Assembly: GCA_038134285.1 (NCBI GenBank)
Contig: JAYPUW010000008.1
Coordinates: 44,319-108,318, forward strand
DNA: 64,000 nt
Direction of reading: 5' to 3'
Source of the DNA: UBA3478 sp038134285
Lineage (GTDB): Bacteria > Bacteroidota > Bacteroidia > Flavobacteriales > Flavobacteriaceae
In this document: piece after piece, positions 9,706 to 18,773 of the stretch
How the letters are laid out: each line of letters begins with the position of its first letter
How positions within the stretch are numbered: the stretch's first letter is position 1
Translations under genes and position numbers: made by a program
Notes under the pieces: model-generated
What the model was told of the DNA's origin: nothing
The model's database searches: none
The model's input: the letters and a program-made list of their open reading frames with translations, nothing else

Positions 9706-9756
9706 CATTTTTTCAACAATTTGGCTGGCCTGCAACATTCATGCGCCATAAACCGT

Positions 9757-9764
9757 TAATTTTG
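9757..9764 (+). promoter_or_regulatory. -7 box of recA
   Basis: TAATTTTG (perfect TAnnTTTG) ends 23 nt before the recA ATG at 9788. No inverted repeat resembling a LexA box was recognised around it. Confidence 0.55.
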
Positions 9765-9787
9765 ATTTCTATCAAACTTTGAAGGCG

Positions 9788-10795
9788 ATGAGTAAAGATC
9801 AAGAGGCCAAATTAAAGGCGCTACAACTAACATTAGACAAATTAGAGAAAACCTACGGAAAGGGTTCTGTAATGAAAATGGGAGATAGCGTCGTTGAAGA
9901 TGTCGAAGTAATTTCGTCAGGATCTATTGGCCTCAATGCAGCACTCGGAGTACAGGGCTACCCTAAAGGGAGGGTAATAGAAATCTACGGTCCAGAATCA
10001 TCGGGTAAAACTACCCTAACACTTCACGCTATCGCTGAAGCACAACGCGCAGGAGGCATCGCAGCTTTTATTGATGCGGAGCACGCTTTTGATCGCTTTT
10101 ATGCAGCAAAGTTAGGTGTTGACATTGACAATCTTATTATTTCACAGCCCGATCACGGAGAACAAGCGCTAGAAATCGCAGACAATTTAATCCGGTCTGG
10201 GGCTATTGATATCGTGGTTGTCGATTCTGTGGCGGCTCTTACGCCAAAAAGCGAAATCGAAGGCGAAATGGGAGACTCTAAAATGGGACTTCACGCGCGA
10301 TTGATGTCACAAGCACTTCGCAAATTAACCTCAACCATAAGCAAGACAAACTGTACGGTCATTTTCATCAACCAGCTTCGTGAAAAAATTGGTGTGATGT
10401 TCGGAAACCCAGAGACCACAACAGGAGGAAACGCGCTCAAATTTTATGCTTCAATTCGACTAGATATTCGTCGCTCAACACAAATCAAAGACGGGGAAGG
10501 TAATGTTCAAGGAAACCGCACCAAAGTAAAAGTGGTGAAGAACAAAGTGGCTCCTCCATTTAGAACTGCAGAGTTCGATATCATGTACGGTGAAGGGGTT
10601 TCAAAGCTTGGCGAAATCATCGACCTCGGTGTAGACTACGAAATTATCAAAAAGAGTGGGTCTTGGTTTAGCTACGACGACACTAAATTGGGGCAAGGGC
10701 GTGATGCGGTAAAAGCACTGCTTCAAGACAACCCGGAACTCGCAGAAGAAATTGAGAAAAAAATATACGAGGCTTTAAAGCTGATCAACAACTAG
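9788..10795 (+). CDS. recA: recombinase RecA
   Basis: Strand-exchange ATPase of homologous recombination. It has 335 residues from the ATG at 9788. Walker A is GPESSGKT (68-75), Walker B is in IVVVDSVAAL, and the DNA-binding loops include NQLREKIGVMFGNPETTTGG. A TTG three codons upstream (9779) is less likely because the ATG gives the usual MSKDQE start. The acidic C-terminal tail is short. The last 11 nt overlap the convergent acyltransferase gene. Confidence 0.97.
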   Translation: MSKDQEAKLKALQLTLDKLEKTYGKGSVMKMGDSVVEDVEVISSGSIGLNAALGVQGYPKGRVIEIYGPESSGKTTLTLHAIAEAQRAGGIAAFIDAEHAFDRFYAAKLGVDIDNLIISQPDHGEQALEIADNLIRSGAIDIVVVDSVAALTPKSEIEGEMGDSKMGLHARLMSQALRKLTSTISKTNCTVIFINQLREKIGVMFGNPETTTGGNALKFYASIRLDIRRSTQIKDGEGNVQGNRTKVKVVKNKVAPPFRTAEFDIMYGEGVSKLGEIIDLGVDYEIIKKSGSWFSYDDTKLGQGRDAVKALLQDNPELAEEIEKKIYEALKLINN

Positions 10796-11534
10796 TCTCG
10801 TCTTCTCGTAACGCTTCAAGCATTCTGTTTCGAACATGATGCTTGAAGTCTTCTAACTCTTCTAAGCTGTACGTTTTCCCCGGAATGGTTTCTAGAATAG
10901 TATAGCGCAATATCCCAGGGCCTCCTTCAAAAAGCTCCCAATTCAAGCGCTTCTTACAGTCAAAGTTTACGATTGGAACCAGTGGCAATTCGTGTTCAAT
11001 GGCCATTGAAAAGGCTCCGTCTTTAAAACGATCCATGTCTACAGAAACATGGGGGACACCTCCCTCTGGATAAATGGCAATTGAGCGGTTGTTTTTGAGT
11101 TTTTCTCTCACACGTTCATAGACCCGCTTTCGACTTTTTTTGTCCGACCGATTTACCAATACGGCTGCCCTTGTGTAGAAAAATCCAAAAAACCATATGC
11201 GAGCAAGTTCTTCTTTGCCCACAAAGACAATTGGCCTTTTGCAGATGCGCAAGAGCAGCATAATGTCAAGCATGCTGGTGTGATTGGCCACCACAATAAA
11301 TGGTGATGCTGGCAACTCTTTCGACCCATCTACTTTTCGAACAGGCGTTCCCATCATGAACAAAATAAAGGGCGCCCAGATCGATCGCGCCACCCAATAC
11401 AGAACAGGATAGGTCCGTTCAGACAGCACACCAATCAACAATAAAGGAGAAAAGACAAATACTGGAATGGCGGTTACAAGATAAAACCACCCCTTATAGA
11501 TTAAGTGCCCTAAATTTTGAATCCATCTTAACAC
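10785..11534 (-). CDS. 1-acyl-sn-glycerol-3-phosphate acyltransferase (PlsC family)
   Basis: Membrane-bound acyltransferase, probably acylating lysophosphatidic acid in phospholipid synthesis. It has 249 residues with a GTG start. Motif I is NHTSMLD (HX4D) and motif III is YPEGG. The N-terminus has one or two hydrophobic segments (about 15-50). Its 3' end overlaps recA by 11 nt on the opposite strand. Upstream TACTTTCG (11541-11548, one mismatch from the -7 consensus) ends 6 nt before the GTG and could be a near-leaderless promoter. The specific substrate is not provable from sequence. Confidence 0.85.
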   Translation of the reverse strand: MLRWIQNLGHLIYKGWFYLVTAIPVFVFSPLLLIGVLSERTYPVLYWVARSIWAPFILFMMGTPVRKVDGSKELPASPFIVVANHTSMLDIMLLLRICKRPIVFVGKEELARIWFFGFFYTRAAVLVNRSDKKSRKRVYERVREKLKNNRSIAIYPEGGVPHVSVDMDRFKDGAFSMAIEHELPLVPIVNFDCKKRLNWELFEGGPGILRYTILETIPGKTYSLEELEDFKHHVRNRMLEALREDETSC

Positions 11535-11591
11535 GGGAACCGAAAGTATAACTTTTTAATTTTTTGTATCTATGTACGCAAATAAATGACT

Positions 11592-12566
11592 ATGGCACGA
11601 ATACTCACGGGTATACAAAGTACAGGAGTTCCTCACTTAGGGAATATCCTAGGAGCAATCATTCCGGCCATCAACATGGCCAACCAACAAGAAGAGGCTT
11701 CGTACTTGTTTATTGCCGATCTGCATTCGTTGACCCAGATCAAAGAGGCCCAGCAGCTCAAAGAAAATACTCAAGCCACAGCGGCCGCTTGGCTCGCTTT
11801 TGGCTTGGATATTGAGAAATCGGTTTTTTACCGTCAAAGTGATGTGCCAGAAGTTACTGAGCTTACCTGGTATTTAAATTGCCTTTTTCCTTATCAAAGG
11901 TTAACGCTTGCCCATTCGTTCAAAGACAAAGCAGACCGCCTTGAAGATGTCAATGCAGGCTTGTTTACCTACCCTATGCTTATGGCGGCAGACATCTTGC
12001 TTTACGATGCCGAAATCGTTCCTGTAGGCAAAGACCAGCTACAGCACATAGAAATGACTCGTGATGTGGCTCAACGCTTTCACGGTGTTTACGGAGAAAC
12101 CTTTGTATTGCCAGAGGCCAAAGTCAATGAGGCCACCATGTATGTCACCGGAACAGATGGCCACAAAATGAGCAAGAGCAAGAACAACACCATCAACATT
12201 TTTGCCGACGAGAAGGTCCTTAAAAAGCAAATCATGGGAATTTTAAGCGACAGCAAAAGCCTAGAAGAGCCGAAAGACCCTGCGACAGATGCCACCTTTG
12301 CCCTTTACAGGCTTATAGCCTCTCAAGAACAAATTGAAGAGATGAGCGCGCATTACCTCGCCGGAAACTACGGATACGGTCATGCCAAAAAGGCCCTCCT
12401 TGAACTCATACTCGAAACCTACCGCGAGGCCCGTAAAGAATTTAATTACCTCACGGAACATACCGATGAGCTAGAAGCACACTTGCTCAAAGGAGCCAAA
12501 AAGGCTAGAGAAAAAGCGCAAGAAGTACTTTCGAGAGTGCGCACTCAAGTGGGCCTGCGTGCCTAA
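11592..12566 (+). CDS. trpS: tryptophan--tRNA ligase
   Basis: Class I aminoacyl-tRNA synthetase charging tRNA-Trp. It has 324 residues from the ATG at 11592 (MARILTGIQ), with an alternative ATG two codons upstream at 11586. The HIGH-like motif is PHLGN and the KMSKS motif is intact. Length and motif spacing are ordinary. Upstream TATCTATG (11567-11574) is one mismatch from the -7 consensus. It is followed by a 193-nt spacer that is not A+T rich (separate entry). Confidence 0.96.
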   Translation: MARILTGIQSTGVPHLGNILGAIIPAINMANQQEEASYLFIADLHSLTQIKEAQQLKENTQATAAAWLAFGLDIEKSVFYRQSDVPEVTELTWYLNCLFPYQRLTLAHSFKDKADRLEDVNAGLFTYPMLMAADILLYDAEIVPVGKDQLQHIEMTRDVAQRFHGVYGETFVLPEAKVNEATMYVTGTDGHKMSKSKNNTINIFADEKVLKKQIMGILSDSKSLEEPKDPATDATFALYRLIASQEQIEEMSAHYLAGNYGYGHAKKALLELILETYREARKEFNYLTEHTDELEAHLLKGAKKAREKAQEVLSRVRTQVGLRA

Positions 12567-12759
12567 ACCTCATAAGAATTATCATTGTGGTGAGTGATGA
12601 CCCCAGAAAGGGTGAGCCGTGCCAATACCATGGGTTCTTGACAATAAATAATAGGCGTCTTGGTCGGTGACAGTCATGCGAGCAAGCATACAGTAGCCGA
12701 ATGCATTGTTCGTGCAGTGCAAGCAAAAGTGGTACGCTATTTTTTAGGATATTTGTTTT
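12567..12759. other. unexplained 193-nt spacer, possible structured RNA or small ORF
   Basis: Unlike the other spacers here this one is not A+T rich. It contains a 7-bp hairpin TGCATTG/CAGTGCA (12702-12708 with 12715-12721, one G-U pair). On the minus strand a short ORF at 12582-12689 encodes 35 residues (31 from the second ATG at 12677) with TVTDQDAYYLL near its start; the frame stays open further upstream through several Cys and His codons. No RBS or promoter was recognised for it. I do not recognise an RNA family. Confidence 0.3.
12748..12755 (+). promoter_or_regulatory. probable -7 box directly before the start codon (leaderless)
   Basis: GATATTTG (one mismatch, first T is G) ends exactly 4 nt before the ATG at 12760, the same spacing as the perfect boxes of five other genes in this window. 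Confidence 0.45.
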
Positions 12760-13380
12760 ATGGTTCTCGCCCCTTATATACAAGAGCTTTTAGCTTTTAG
12801 AAACTTTGTAATCTTACCAGGGTTTGGCGCCTTTCAGCCAGGCGAGTTATTGCCTGTGCAGTTGACAGAGAATAACGAGCTACTTCCGCCAAAAAGAGGG
12901 GTGGCTTTCAATGCGCTTCTCAATAATCAAGATAACATGCTGGCTCAATTTATAGCAGAGCGCGAACAACGTGATTCGCAAGAGGTGCTGGCTGAGATAA
13001 AGCAATTAGTTTTTGATTGGAAGACTCGTCTCAACAAAGGAGCGTCTATTGAAGTTGGAGGTCTAGGAACTTTCGTAAAAGAAGACATGCTGGTTCGTTT
13101 TATTCCTTTAGACGGGTTAAGGGTAGATCGTGAAAGTTTTGGTTTGCCAGTAGTTGAGCGACCAGCGGTTGAGGTTGAAGTCCTTTTCGCAGATAAAGTA
13201 GTGTCAACTGAAAAAGAGCCAAAGCCTTCATCTAAGCCAAAAGAAAAAGCAATCAAACCAAGACCTGCTAAAGTAATTGAAAGTGCAGCGGTTTCTTCTT
13301 CAGATCCGTGGTTTGCGGCGGCAATGATTGCATTTGTATTGGCCAGTGCTAGTATCGCCTATCTTTTTTTGAATCTATAA
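12760..13380 (+). CDS. HU-CCDC81-type protein with C-terminal membrane anchor
   Basis: The N-terminal ~125 residues look like the two prokaryotic CCDC81-type HU-like domains found in Bacteroidota (FVILPGFGAFQP; NNQDNMLAQFI; IEVGGLGTFVKE). In that family these domains normally face the cytoplasm and are tethered to a periplasmic SPOR domain through a membrane helix. Here a Lys/Pro-rich linker (about 145-175) leads to one hydrophobic helix (about 184-204) and the protein ends at 206 residues, with no SPOR domain. No frameshift was seen downstream: the thioesterase starts 9 nt later. The function is unknown; a nucleoid or envelope tether is only inference. Confidence 0.75.
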   Translation: MVLAPYIQELLAFRNFVILPGFGAFQPGELLPVQLTENNELLPPKRGVAFNALLNNQDNMLAQFIAEREQRDSQEVLAEIKQLVFDWKTRLNKGASIEVGGLGTFVKEDMLVRFIPLDGLRVDRESFGLPVVERPAVEVEVLFADKVVSTEKEPKPSSKPKEKAIKPRPAKVIESAAVSSSDPWFAAAMIAFVLASASIAYLFLNL

Positions 13381-13389
13381 TCCCCCCTT

Positions 13390-13899
13390 ATGAAACCCAA
13401 AAGCACGAATGAGTCAAGGACCATCACAACAGACATGGTACTTCCTTCAGAGACCAATCATCTGAACCACATGTTCGGTGGAGAGTTACTCGCGCGAATG
13501 GACAGGGCGGCTTATATCACCGCAAGAAGACACAGTCGCCGCATAGCCGTTACCGCTTCGGTGAACCATGTGGCCTTCAATACGGCTATCCCTGTGGGAA
13601 GCGTAGTGACTATTGAGGCTCACGTTTCAAGAACCTTTAAAACTTCAATGGAAGTTTTTATCGACGTCTTTCTTGAAGACCGCATTAGTGGAGTACGCAC
13701 AAAAGCAAACGAAGCCATTTACACCTTTGTGGCGGTTGACGACACCATGAGGCCGGTTGAGGTAGCGCCCATTGCCCCTGAAACTGAAGCTGAAAAACAG
13801 CGCTATGATGCGGCGCTAAGAAGACGTCAACTCAGTCTAGTGCTTGCCGGAAAAATGAAGCCTTCAGAAGCCAATGAGTTAAAGGCCCTATTCGAGTAA
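13390..13899 (+). CDS. acyl-CoA thioesterase, hotdog fold (YciA-like)
   Basis: Hotdog-fold acyl-CoA thioesterase of 169 residues. The active-site region reads NHLNHMFGGELLARMD (Asn/Asp-type YciA/BFIT family), followed by SVNHVAF. It probably hydrolyses medium or long acyl-CoA; the chain length cannot be read from sequence. It starts 9 nt after the HU-CCDC81-type gene and is likely co-transcribed. Its stop is 7 nt from the stop of the convergent envC-like gene, with no terminator in the gap. Confidence 0.87.
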   Translation: MKPKSTNESRTITTDMVLPSETNHLNHMFGGELLARMDRAAYITARRHSRRIAVTASVNHVAFNTAIPVGSVVTIEAHVSRTFKTSMEVFIDVFLEDRISGVRTKANEAIYTFVAVDDTMRPVEVAPIAPETEAEKQRYDAALRRRQLSLVLAGKMKPSEANELKALFE

Positions 13900-13906
13900 C
13901 CCTTTC

Positions 13907-15127
13907 TTAGAGTTGATACACCCACAATTCTGGGTTCAGTCGGGTGGTATTTTGGTAGAGGTAGAACTTTAACATGGTTTGCTTGTCTACCTGGTCTGTA
14001 TGTATCCTTCCTATTTCTTGTTTCGCTTCTAGTTGTTGGCCTTCAGAAACAAATACCTCAGCGAGGTTGTAGTACATCGTTATATAATCTCCGTGGCGCA
14101 CATAGACTCCTTTAATGCCTTGGCGATTCGACATAATTTGCATCACTTCTCCTTCAAAAATCGCCCTTGCCTTTGCGCCTGAAGCAGTGGCAATAGTGAC
14201 CCCGTTATTAAAATGCTTTAAGCTCGGATACAATTTATCGGCATAGGTACCGTATCCTATACTCTTGATGCCCTTTTCAACAGGCCAGAGATGACTTCCT
14301 TTGTTCGCCTCAAAGCCTACTGCAATTCGCTTAGCCTCTGGGGTGAGTACAAAGGCATCCTTAGCGTTTGATTTGGCCTTAGCTTTCTCTCGGTTGGCAC
14401 GAGCGATGGCTTCTCGAATAAGTCTATCGATCTCTTGATCTATGTGTTTGCGCTCCTTTTCACGCGAGGCAAGCTCGGCCCGATACTTTCGTTCTTGTTT
14501 ACGAGTTTCGGCTACCAACTGTTCTTGAGCCCTCTTGTCGCCTTCTAATTCATCACGCTGTCGTTGATTCTCTGCAATCTTTTCTTGCTGTTCCGCCAAC
14601 TGGGCCTGCAGAGCCTTTTCTTTTTCTTGAAACTCTAACTGCTTTTCCTCTATACGTGTTGCCTGTATGGTGCGATATTCGGCATATTGCAGCAGATAAT
14701 TCATCCTTCTTCGTGCCTCATTAAACGATTGGGCCGAGAGCAAGAAGAGCAACTTGTTCTTTTCAAGTTTCTTTTGGTAAGCAGATTGAATTACGCGGGA
14801 GTAATCTTCTTTTAAACGCCTTAGCTCTACTTCTAAGGAGTTAATCTCATTACTGCTCTGATCTATCTGGCGCTGCAGAAACTGAACCTCGCGTGCTGAA
14901 AGTGCAATGAGATTTTCAAGTGCGCTTTGCTTTCGATCTAGAATACGAATCCGGTCTACCACAGAGCCTCGAACCTGCTGCTGTTCTTTCACCCATTCGG
15001 TGATTTGAGCAATCTCTTGCGTTAAGGCAGCCTTGCGTTCTTCTAGTTCTTTTTGGGCGGCAGACTTTTGTTGGCCGTAACCCACAGCGCCTAGCACAAG
15101 TAAAAAAAGTAAGAGTCTCTTTTTCAT
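13907..15127 (-). CDS. EnvC-like murein hydrolase activator (degenerate M23)
   Basis: Exported protein of 406 residues: signal peptide (1-20), a long coiled coil (about 22-250) and a C-terminal LytM/M23 domain. The zinc ligands are missing: the HxxxD site reads HFNNG, the HGxYxTxYxHL site ends in YYNL, and the HLHFE site reads LKFYLY. It is therefore expected to activate an amidase rather than cut peptidoglycan, as E. coli EnvC does. It overlaps the DUF4292 gene by an ATGA and is the last gene of the envelope operon that begins near 19.15 kb. Confidence 0.88.
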   Translation of the reverse strand: MKKRLLLFLLVLGAVGYGQQKSAAQKELEERKAALTQEIAQITEWVKEQQQVRGSVVDRIRILDRKQSALENLIALSAREVQFLQRQIDQSSNEINSLEVELRRLKEDYSRVIQSAYQKKLEKNKLLFLLSAQSFNEARRRMNYLLQYAEYRTIQATRIEEKQLEFQEKEKALQAQLAEQQEKIAENQRQRDELEGDKRAQEQLVAETRKQERKYRAELASREKERKHIDQEIDRLIREAIARANREKAKAKSNAKDAFVLTPEAKRIAVGFEANKGSHLWPVEKGIKSIGYGTYADKLYPSLKHFNNGVTIATASGAKARAIFEGEVMQIMSNRQGIKGVYVRHGDYITMYYNLAEVFVSEGQQLEAKQEIGRIHTDQVDKQTMLKFYLYQNTTRLNPELWVYQL

Positions 15128-15897
15128 TTTTTGCGCAATAAACGGTATCCGCTTGGTATTTGAAAGGGAAGGTTCACGACCTTTTGTGCTTCAAAATCAC
15201 TCAGTGAGAGAAGCAATTTCTTGCCCGCACCTGTAAGCTCGATGGTGCTAGGTAAAGCCTCGTCTTTATCGTACGTATACAACACAACTATAGTGTCTTT
15301 ATAGCGCTCTGAAGCCAGCTCTTGTCGCACTATACGAAGCGGAGTCAATTGAGCCGTTACCGTATAGGAGGCTTCTCCAAATTGATCAGAAGAAAAGGTC
15401 GAAGAATAATTTGCTGTATTCTTTGCAGGTCTTCGTCTTAAGTTCTGTTTGAGGTCTTTAAGATCTTCAGAAAACACCATTCCGCCATGAAGTAAGCGCT
15501 GTAGTTGCACAAAGTTAAAAGTGACGGGCAATAGGCTGTCTAGCCGAGACATTGCACCTTCAAAATAGGTGCGGTCAAGCTTGTTATAGAAGGCCACCTG
15601 CTCAGGAGTAACAAGTAATTTAGCCATGCCAAGAGGAGCACTAAACAACAAGCCTTCGTCTGTAATAGCTCTAATGCTGAGTGTAACTTCTTTTTTTGAG
15701 TTTGGCTGAATGAGTGTTGCACGAATTCTTCCTCTATATCCCGGGGCCTCGTTCATTCCGGTAGCAAAGCGTTCGATTTCTGCATGTGTTGACATCAGGC
15801 GTCCTGCGGTGTCTGATTCTTTGACTAGACTCGTCTTGCATCCGGCAATCAATAGCACCACTAATCCAACCACAAAAATCTTTGACTTGCGCATCAT
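15124..15897 (-). CDS. DUF4292 lipoprotein
   Basis: Protein of 257 residues with a lipoprotein signal (VVLLIAGC, Cys20) that fits the Bacteroidota DUF4292 family, thought to be LolA/LolB-like and periplasmic or outer-membrane attached. In related genomes it lies between a TPR protein gene and an M23/EnvC gene. Here it directly follows the nucleotidyltransferase stop (TAAATGATG), so the TPR gene is missing from this position. The exact role is unknown. Confidence 0.8.
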   Translation of the reverse strand: MMRKSKIFVVGLVVLLIAGCKTSLVKESDTAGRLMSTHAEIERFATGMNEAPGYRGRIRATLIQPNSKKEVTLSIRAITDEGLLFSAPLGMAKLLVTPEQVAFYNKLDRTYFEGAMSRLDSLLPVTFNFVQLQRLLHGGMVFSEDLKDLKQNLRRRPAKNTANYSSTFSSDQFGEASYTVTAQLTPLRIVRQELASERYKDTIVVLYTYDKDEALPSTIELTGAGKKLLLSLSDFEAQKVVNLPFQIPSGYRLLRKK

Positions 15898-16917
15898 TTA
15901 CTTTTCTACAACAGTGTAGTCCCCTAGGCTAAGTTTAGTGAAATTACCGTCGTAATGAACGTGATTGCCAATCATCGAATCTACAATACTGCAATTTTGT
16001 AGGACGGTGTTGGATTGAATTATACTGTTGGCGATAGTTGCATTTTCAATTCTCGTGCCTTCGCCAATAGAGACGTGTGGCCCAACGGTGGCGTTGATCA
16101 ATTCTACCCCTGAGGCAATAGAACAAGGGGCTATGATTTTGGCGTTCTCGACTCGCACATCTGAAGCGATCAGTTCCTCTCCCTCTTGACTAAGGTAGTC
16201 TAACATTTTGGCGTTGGTTTCAACGGTAATTTGTTTGTTTCCGCAGTCCATCCAGTCGCTAACCTGGCCCGGAACAAATCGTTTACCTTTTGCCATCATC
16301 ATTTTTATACCGTCGTTGATCTGGTATTCTCCTGAGTGTGCAATCTTCTGTTCAATGACCTTGGCAAGGGCTTCTTTGAGGTGTTGAATTTCTTTGAAAT
16401 AGTAAATTCCAATAACCGCCAGGTCCGACACGAATTCTTTAGGCTTCTCAACCAAAGAAACAATCTCTTGCTGATTGTTGAGTTCAACGACCCCATAGGC
16501 TTCAGGATGCTCGACCTGCTTTACCCATATCACGCTATCTGCATCCGGATCTAACTCAAAGTTCGCCCGAATCAATGTATCAGCATAAGCAATGACCGAT
16601 GGGCCCTGCAACGAGGGCTCCGCGCACATAATGGCATGACCCGTTCCTAACGGTTGATCTTGGCGATATACAGACGCTTTAGCATTTAGAGAGGCGGCCA
16701 GCTCCTTAAGTGACCGAACAACATCTTCTCCAAAAAATGCAGGTTCACCTATGACAAAAGCCACCTCTTCGATAGGGTGATTCAAGACCTTAGCAATGTC
16801 CTTTACCAATCGATGTACAATAGGCATACCTGCTACTGGCAATAGAGGTTTTGGAACGCTTAATGTGTGGGGGCGAAGACGCGAGCCTCTACCCGCCATT
16901 GGGACAATTATCTTCAT
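15898..16917 (-). CDS. sugar-1-phosphate nucleotidyltransferase with left-handed beta-helix
   Basis: NTP-transferase fold protein of 339 residues. The signature GRGSRLRPHT near the N-terminus and KPLLPVAG give the nucleotide and sugar-phosphate sites; after about residue 235 come isoleucine-patch hexapeptides (IASGVELINATVG, IGEGTRIENA). This is the arrangement of glucose-1-phosphate thymidylyltransferase-like or GlmU-like enzymes; the sugar cannot be assigned. It sits in an operon with dut and a flippase, so a role in surface polysaccharide or LPS precursors is likely. Confidence 0.85.
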   Translation of the reverse strand: MKIIVPMAGRGSRLRPHTLSVPKPLLPVAGMPIVHRLVKDIAKVLNHPIEEVAFVIGEPAFFGEDVVRSLKELAASLNAKASVYRQDQPLGTGHAIMCAEPSLQGPSVIAYADTLIRANFELDPDADSVIWVKQVEHPEAYGVVELNNQQEIVSLVEKPKEFVSDLAVIGIYYFKEIQHLKEALAKVIEQKIAHSGEYQINDGIKMMMAKGKRFVPGQVSDWMDCGNKQITVETNAKMLDYLSQEGEELIASDVRVENAKIIAPCSIASGVELINATVGPHVSIGEGTRIENATIANSIIQSNTVLQNCSIVDSMIGNHVHYDGNFTKLSLGDYTVVEK

Positions 16918-16920
16918 GGC

Positions 16921-17358
16921 TTAGCGAACTCCTGTGCTTCCGAATCCCTTCTCTCCGCGTTCACTCTCTCCGAGCTGATCGACCTCAACCCATCGCGCCT
17001 GCTCATGCCTAGAGATCACCATTTGGGCAATACGCTCTCCGCGCTCTACCGTAAACGGATCGTTTGAAAGGTTGACCAAAATCACCCCTATTTCTCCTCT
17101 GTAATCAGCGTCTATAGTGCCAGGACTGTTCACAAGAGAAACCCCCTTCTTCGCTGCAAGGCCACTTCGCGGACGTATCTGTGCCTCATAGCCTGAAGGG
17201 AGTTCAATAAATATACCGGTTGGTATAATTGCGCGTTCTAAGGGGCCGAGCTCAATAGGCTCAAGATTGTTTGCTCTAAGATCCATCCCTGCAGACAATG
17301 CTGTTTGATAGCTCGGCAAGTCATGGGATGAGGTGTTGATTATTTTTATGTCGATCAT
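16921..17358 (-). CDS. dut: deoxyuridine 5'-triphosphate nucleotidohydrolase
   Basis: Trimeric dUTPase, converting dUTP to dUMP and pyrophosphate to keep uracil out of DNA and supply thymidylate synthesis. It has 145 residues with all motifs: AGMDLRA (I), PRSGLA (II), the GTIDADYRGEIG loop (III), RIAQMV (IV) and the C-terminal RGEKGFGSTG (V). The ATG overlaps the flippase stop by four bases (ATGA), and 3 nt separate its stop from the next gene. Confidence 0.96.
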   Translation of the reverse strand: MIDIKIINTSSHDLPSYQTALSAGMDLRANNLEPIELGPLERAIIPTGIFIELPSGYEAQIRPRSGLAAKKGVSLVNSPGTIDADYRGEIGVILVNLSNDPFTVERGERIAQMVISRHEQARWVEVDQLGESERGEKGFGSTGVR

Positions 17359-18770
17359 ATTTCGGAAAATATTCTTTTGAAATCTTTCGCTTCCTTCGCT
17401 GTTACAAGGCTAGCAAATACAAATAGTAGGCCATACTTCACCCATGGTTGATCGGTAAAGAAGTCATAGGTTGCCCACCCCAATCCGAAGGCTAAGAGCA
17501 AATAGACTAGCATAGCCCCAACTCTATAGGGGATACGGTAGACCTTTCTTCCCCAAAGAAACGAGACACACATCATAAGCAAATAAGCAGAAAAGGTGGC
17601 TATTGCCGAGGCAAAATAGCCCCACTTCGAAATGAACACTATGTTGATCACAAGAGTGACTAATGCTCCTGCTCCCGAAATCAAGGCGCCAATATGGGTT
17701 TTGTCTTTAAGCTTGTACCAAACAGATAGATTGTGGTAAACCCCTAAGAACAAAGCGCCCATAAGCACCCATGGTACAATGTAAAGTCCTTCTCTATACA
17801 CCGCCTCTCGAATAAAAAGTTTCGCCAATGAATCTAAAAAAACAATCACCGTTAAAAACAATAGGGAGCCGAAAACCACAAAATAATAAGCCACTTGGGC
17901 GTATTGTGCCTCACGATTCTTTTCTGTGGCCTGCCTAAAAAAGAAGGGCTCAACCCCCATTCTAAAGGCAGTAGAAAATAGAGTCATAAAAACACTTAGC
18001 TTGTAGCAAGCTCCGTAAATTCCCGCGGCATGTGCCGAGTCAAGTCTGGCAAGTAAAATTTTATCGAACACCTCGTTGATAATAAAGGCAAATCCCGCGA
18101 GCATAATTGGCAAACCATACCTCAGCATTTTCCTCCATAATGCCTTGTCAAAACCAGGACGGCGCTTGACATAAGCAGGAAAAAACCAAATTAGGGTTAG
18201 GCCACTCGCTATAATATTGGCCAAGAAAATAGCGTCGATTTCACGACCTAAGAACTGATCGTAAGAGAATAGCAAAAAGTACACGTTAAAGGCTACGTTT
18301 ACCCCCACGTTTAGCGCCTTAATCAAGGCATAAGGCATTGCCTTTTCTTGAGCACGAAGCAGTGCAAAAGGCACCACTACAAGAGCGTCTAACACCAGTA
18401 TATAAATCGTCTTCTGTATGAATTCTGGACGAATTCCTACCAGGACTGATAATTGTTCTGTAAACAAACTAGCGAGCGCGAGAAACCCCAAAGAGCTCAT
18501 CACTAAAGACCACAAAGCTGTAGAAATTACACTATCTTGATCGCACTCTTTGTCATGAAAAAACCTGAAAAAAGAAGTCTCCATTCCATAGGTCAAGAGC
18601 ACGTTAAAGAGCGCAATCCACGAGTAAATAAAAATGTATTCTCCATATCCCGTTGCCTCCTTAAACACCGTGGTGTAAAGTGGGAGCAATAAAAACGACA
18701 AGGCTCTTGGGAGCACCGTGGCAAACCCATAAACAATGATTTGTGAACCTAATCGTTTTACAGCGCTCAT
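17355..18770 (-). CDS. oligosaccharide flippase (MOP superfamily)
   Basis: Polytopic inner-membrane protein of 471 residues with 12-14 predicted helices, of the polysaccharide-biosynthesis (Wzx/MATE-like) family. The N-terminus reads LGSQIIVYGFATVLPRALSF, typical of the family. It probably translocates lipid-linked sugars for surface polysaccharide. It is coupled to dut by an ATGA overlap, an order I recall as common in flavobacteria. The substrate is unknown. Confidence 0.85.
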   Translation of the reverse strand: MSAVKRLGSQIIVYGFATVLPRALSFLLLPLYTTVFKEATGYGEYIFIYSWIALFNVLLTYGMETSFFRFFHDKECDQDSVISTALWSLVMSSLGFLALASLFTEQLSVLVGIRPEFIQKTIYILVLDALVVVPFALLRAQEKAMPYALIKALNVGVNVAFNVYFLLFSYDQFLGREIDAIFLANIIASGLTLIWFFPAYVKRRPGFDKALWRKMLRYGLPIMLAGFAFIINEVFDKILLARLDSAHAAGIYGACYKLSVFMTLFSTAFRMGVEPFFFRQATEKNREAQYAQVAYYFVVFGSLLFLTVIVFLDSLAKLFIREAVYREGLYIVPWVLMGALFLGVYHNLSVWYKLKDKTHIGALISGAGALVTLVINIVFISKWGYFASAIATFSAYLLMMCVSFLWGRKVYRIPYRVGAMLVYLLLAFGLGWATYDFFTDQPWVKYGLLFVFASLVTAKEAKDFKRIFSEI

Positions 18771-18773
18771 GCC

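Noticed and set aside
12505..12783. 92-residue minus-strand ORF across the trpS/HU spacer
   Set aside because: It runs antisense into trpS and has no start signal; a different frame of the same strand is noted as a weak small ORF instead.
13907..15127. Active M23 endopeptidase
   Set aside because: Zinc ligands are missing from all three motifs, so it is called an activator.
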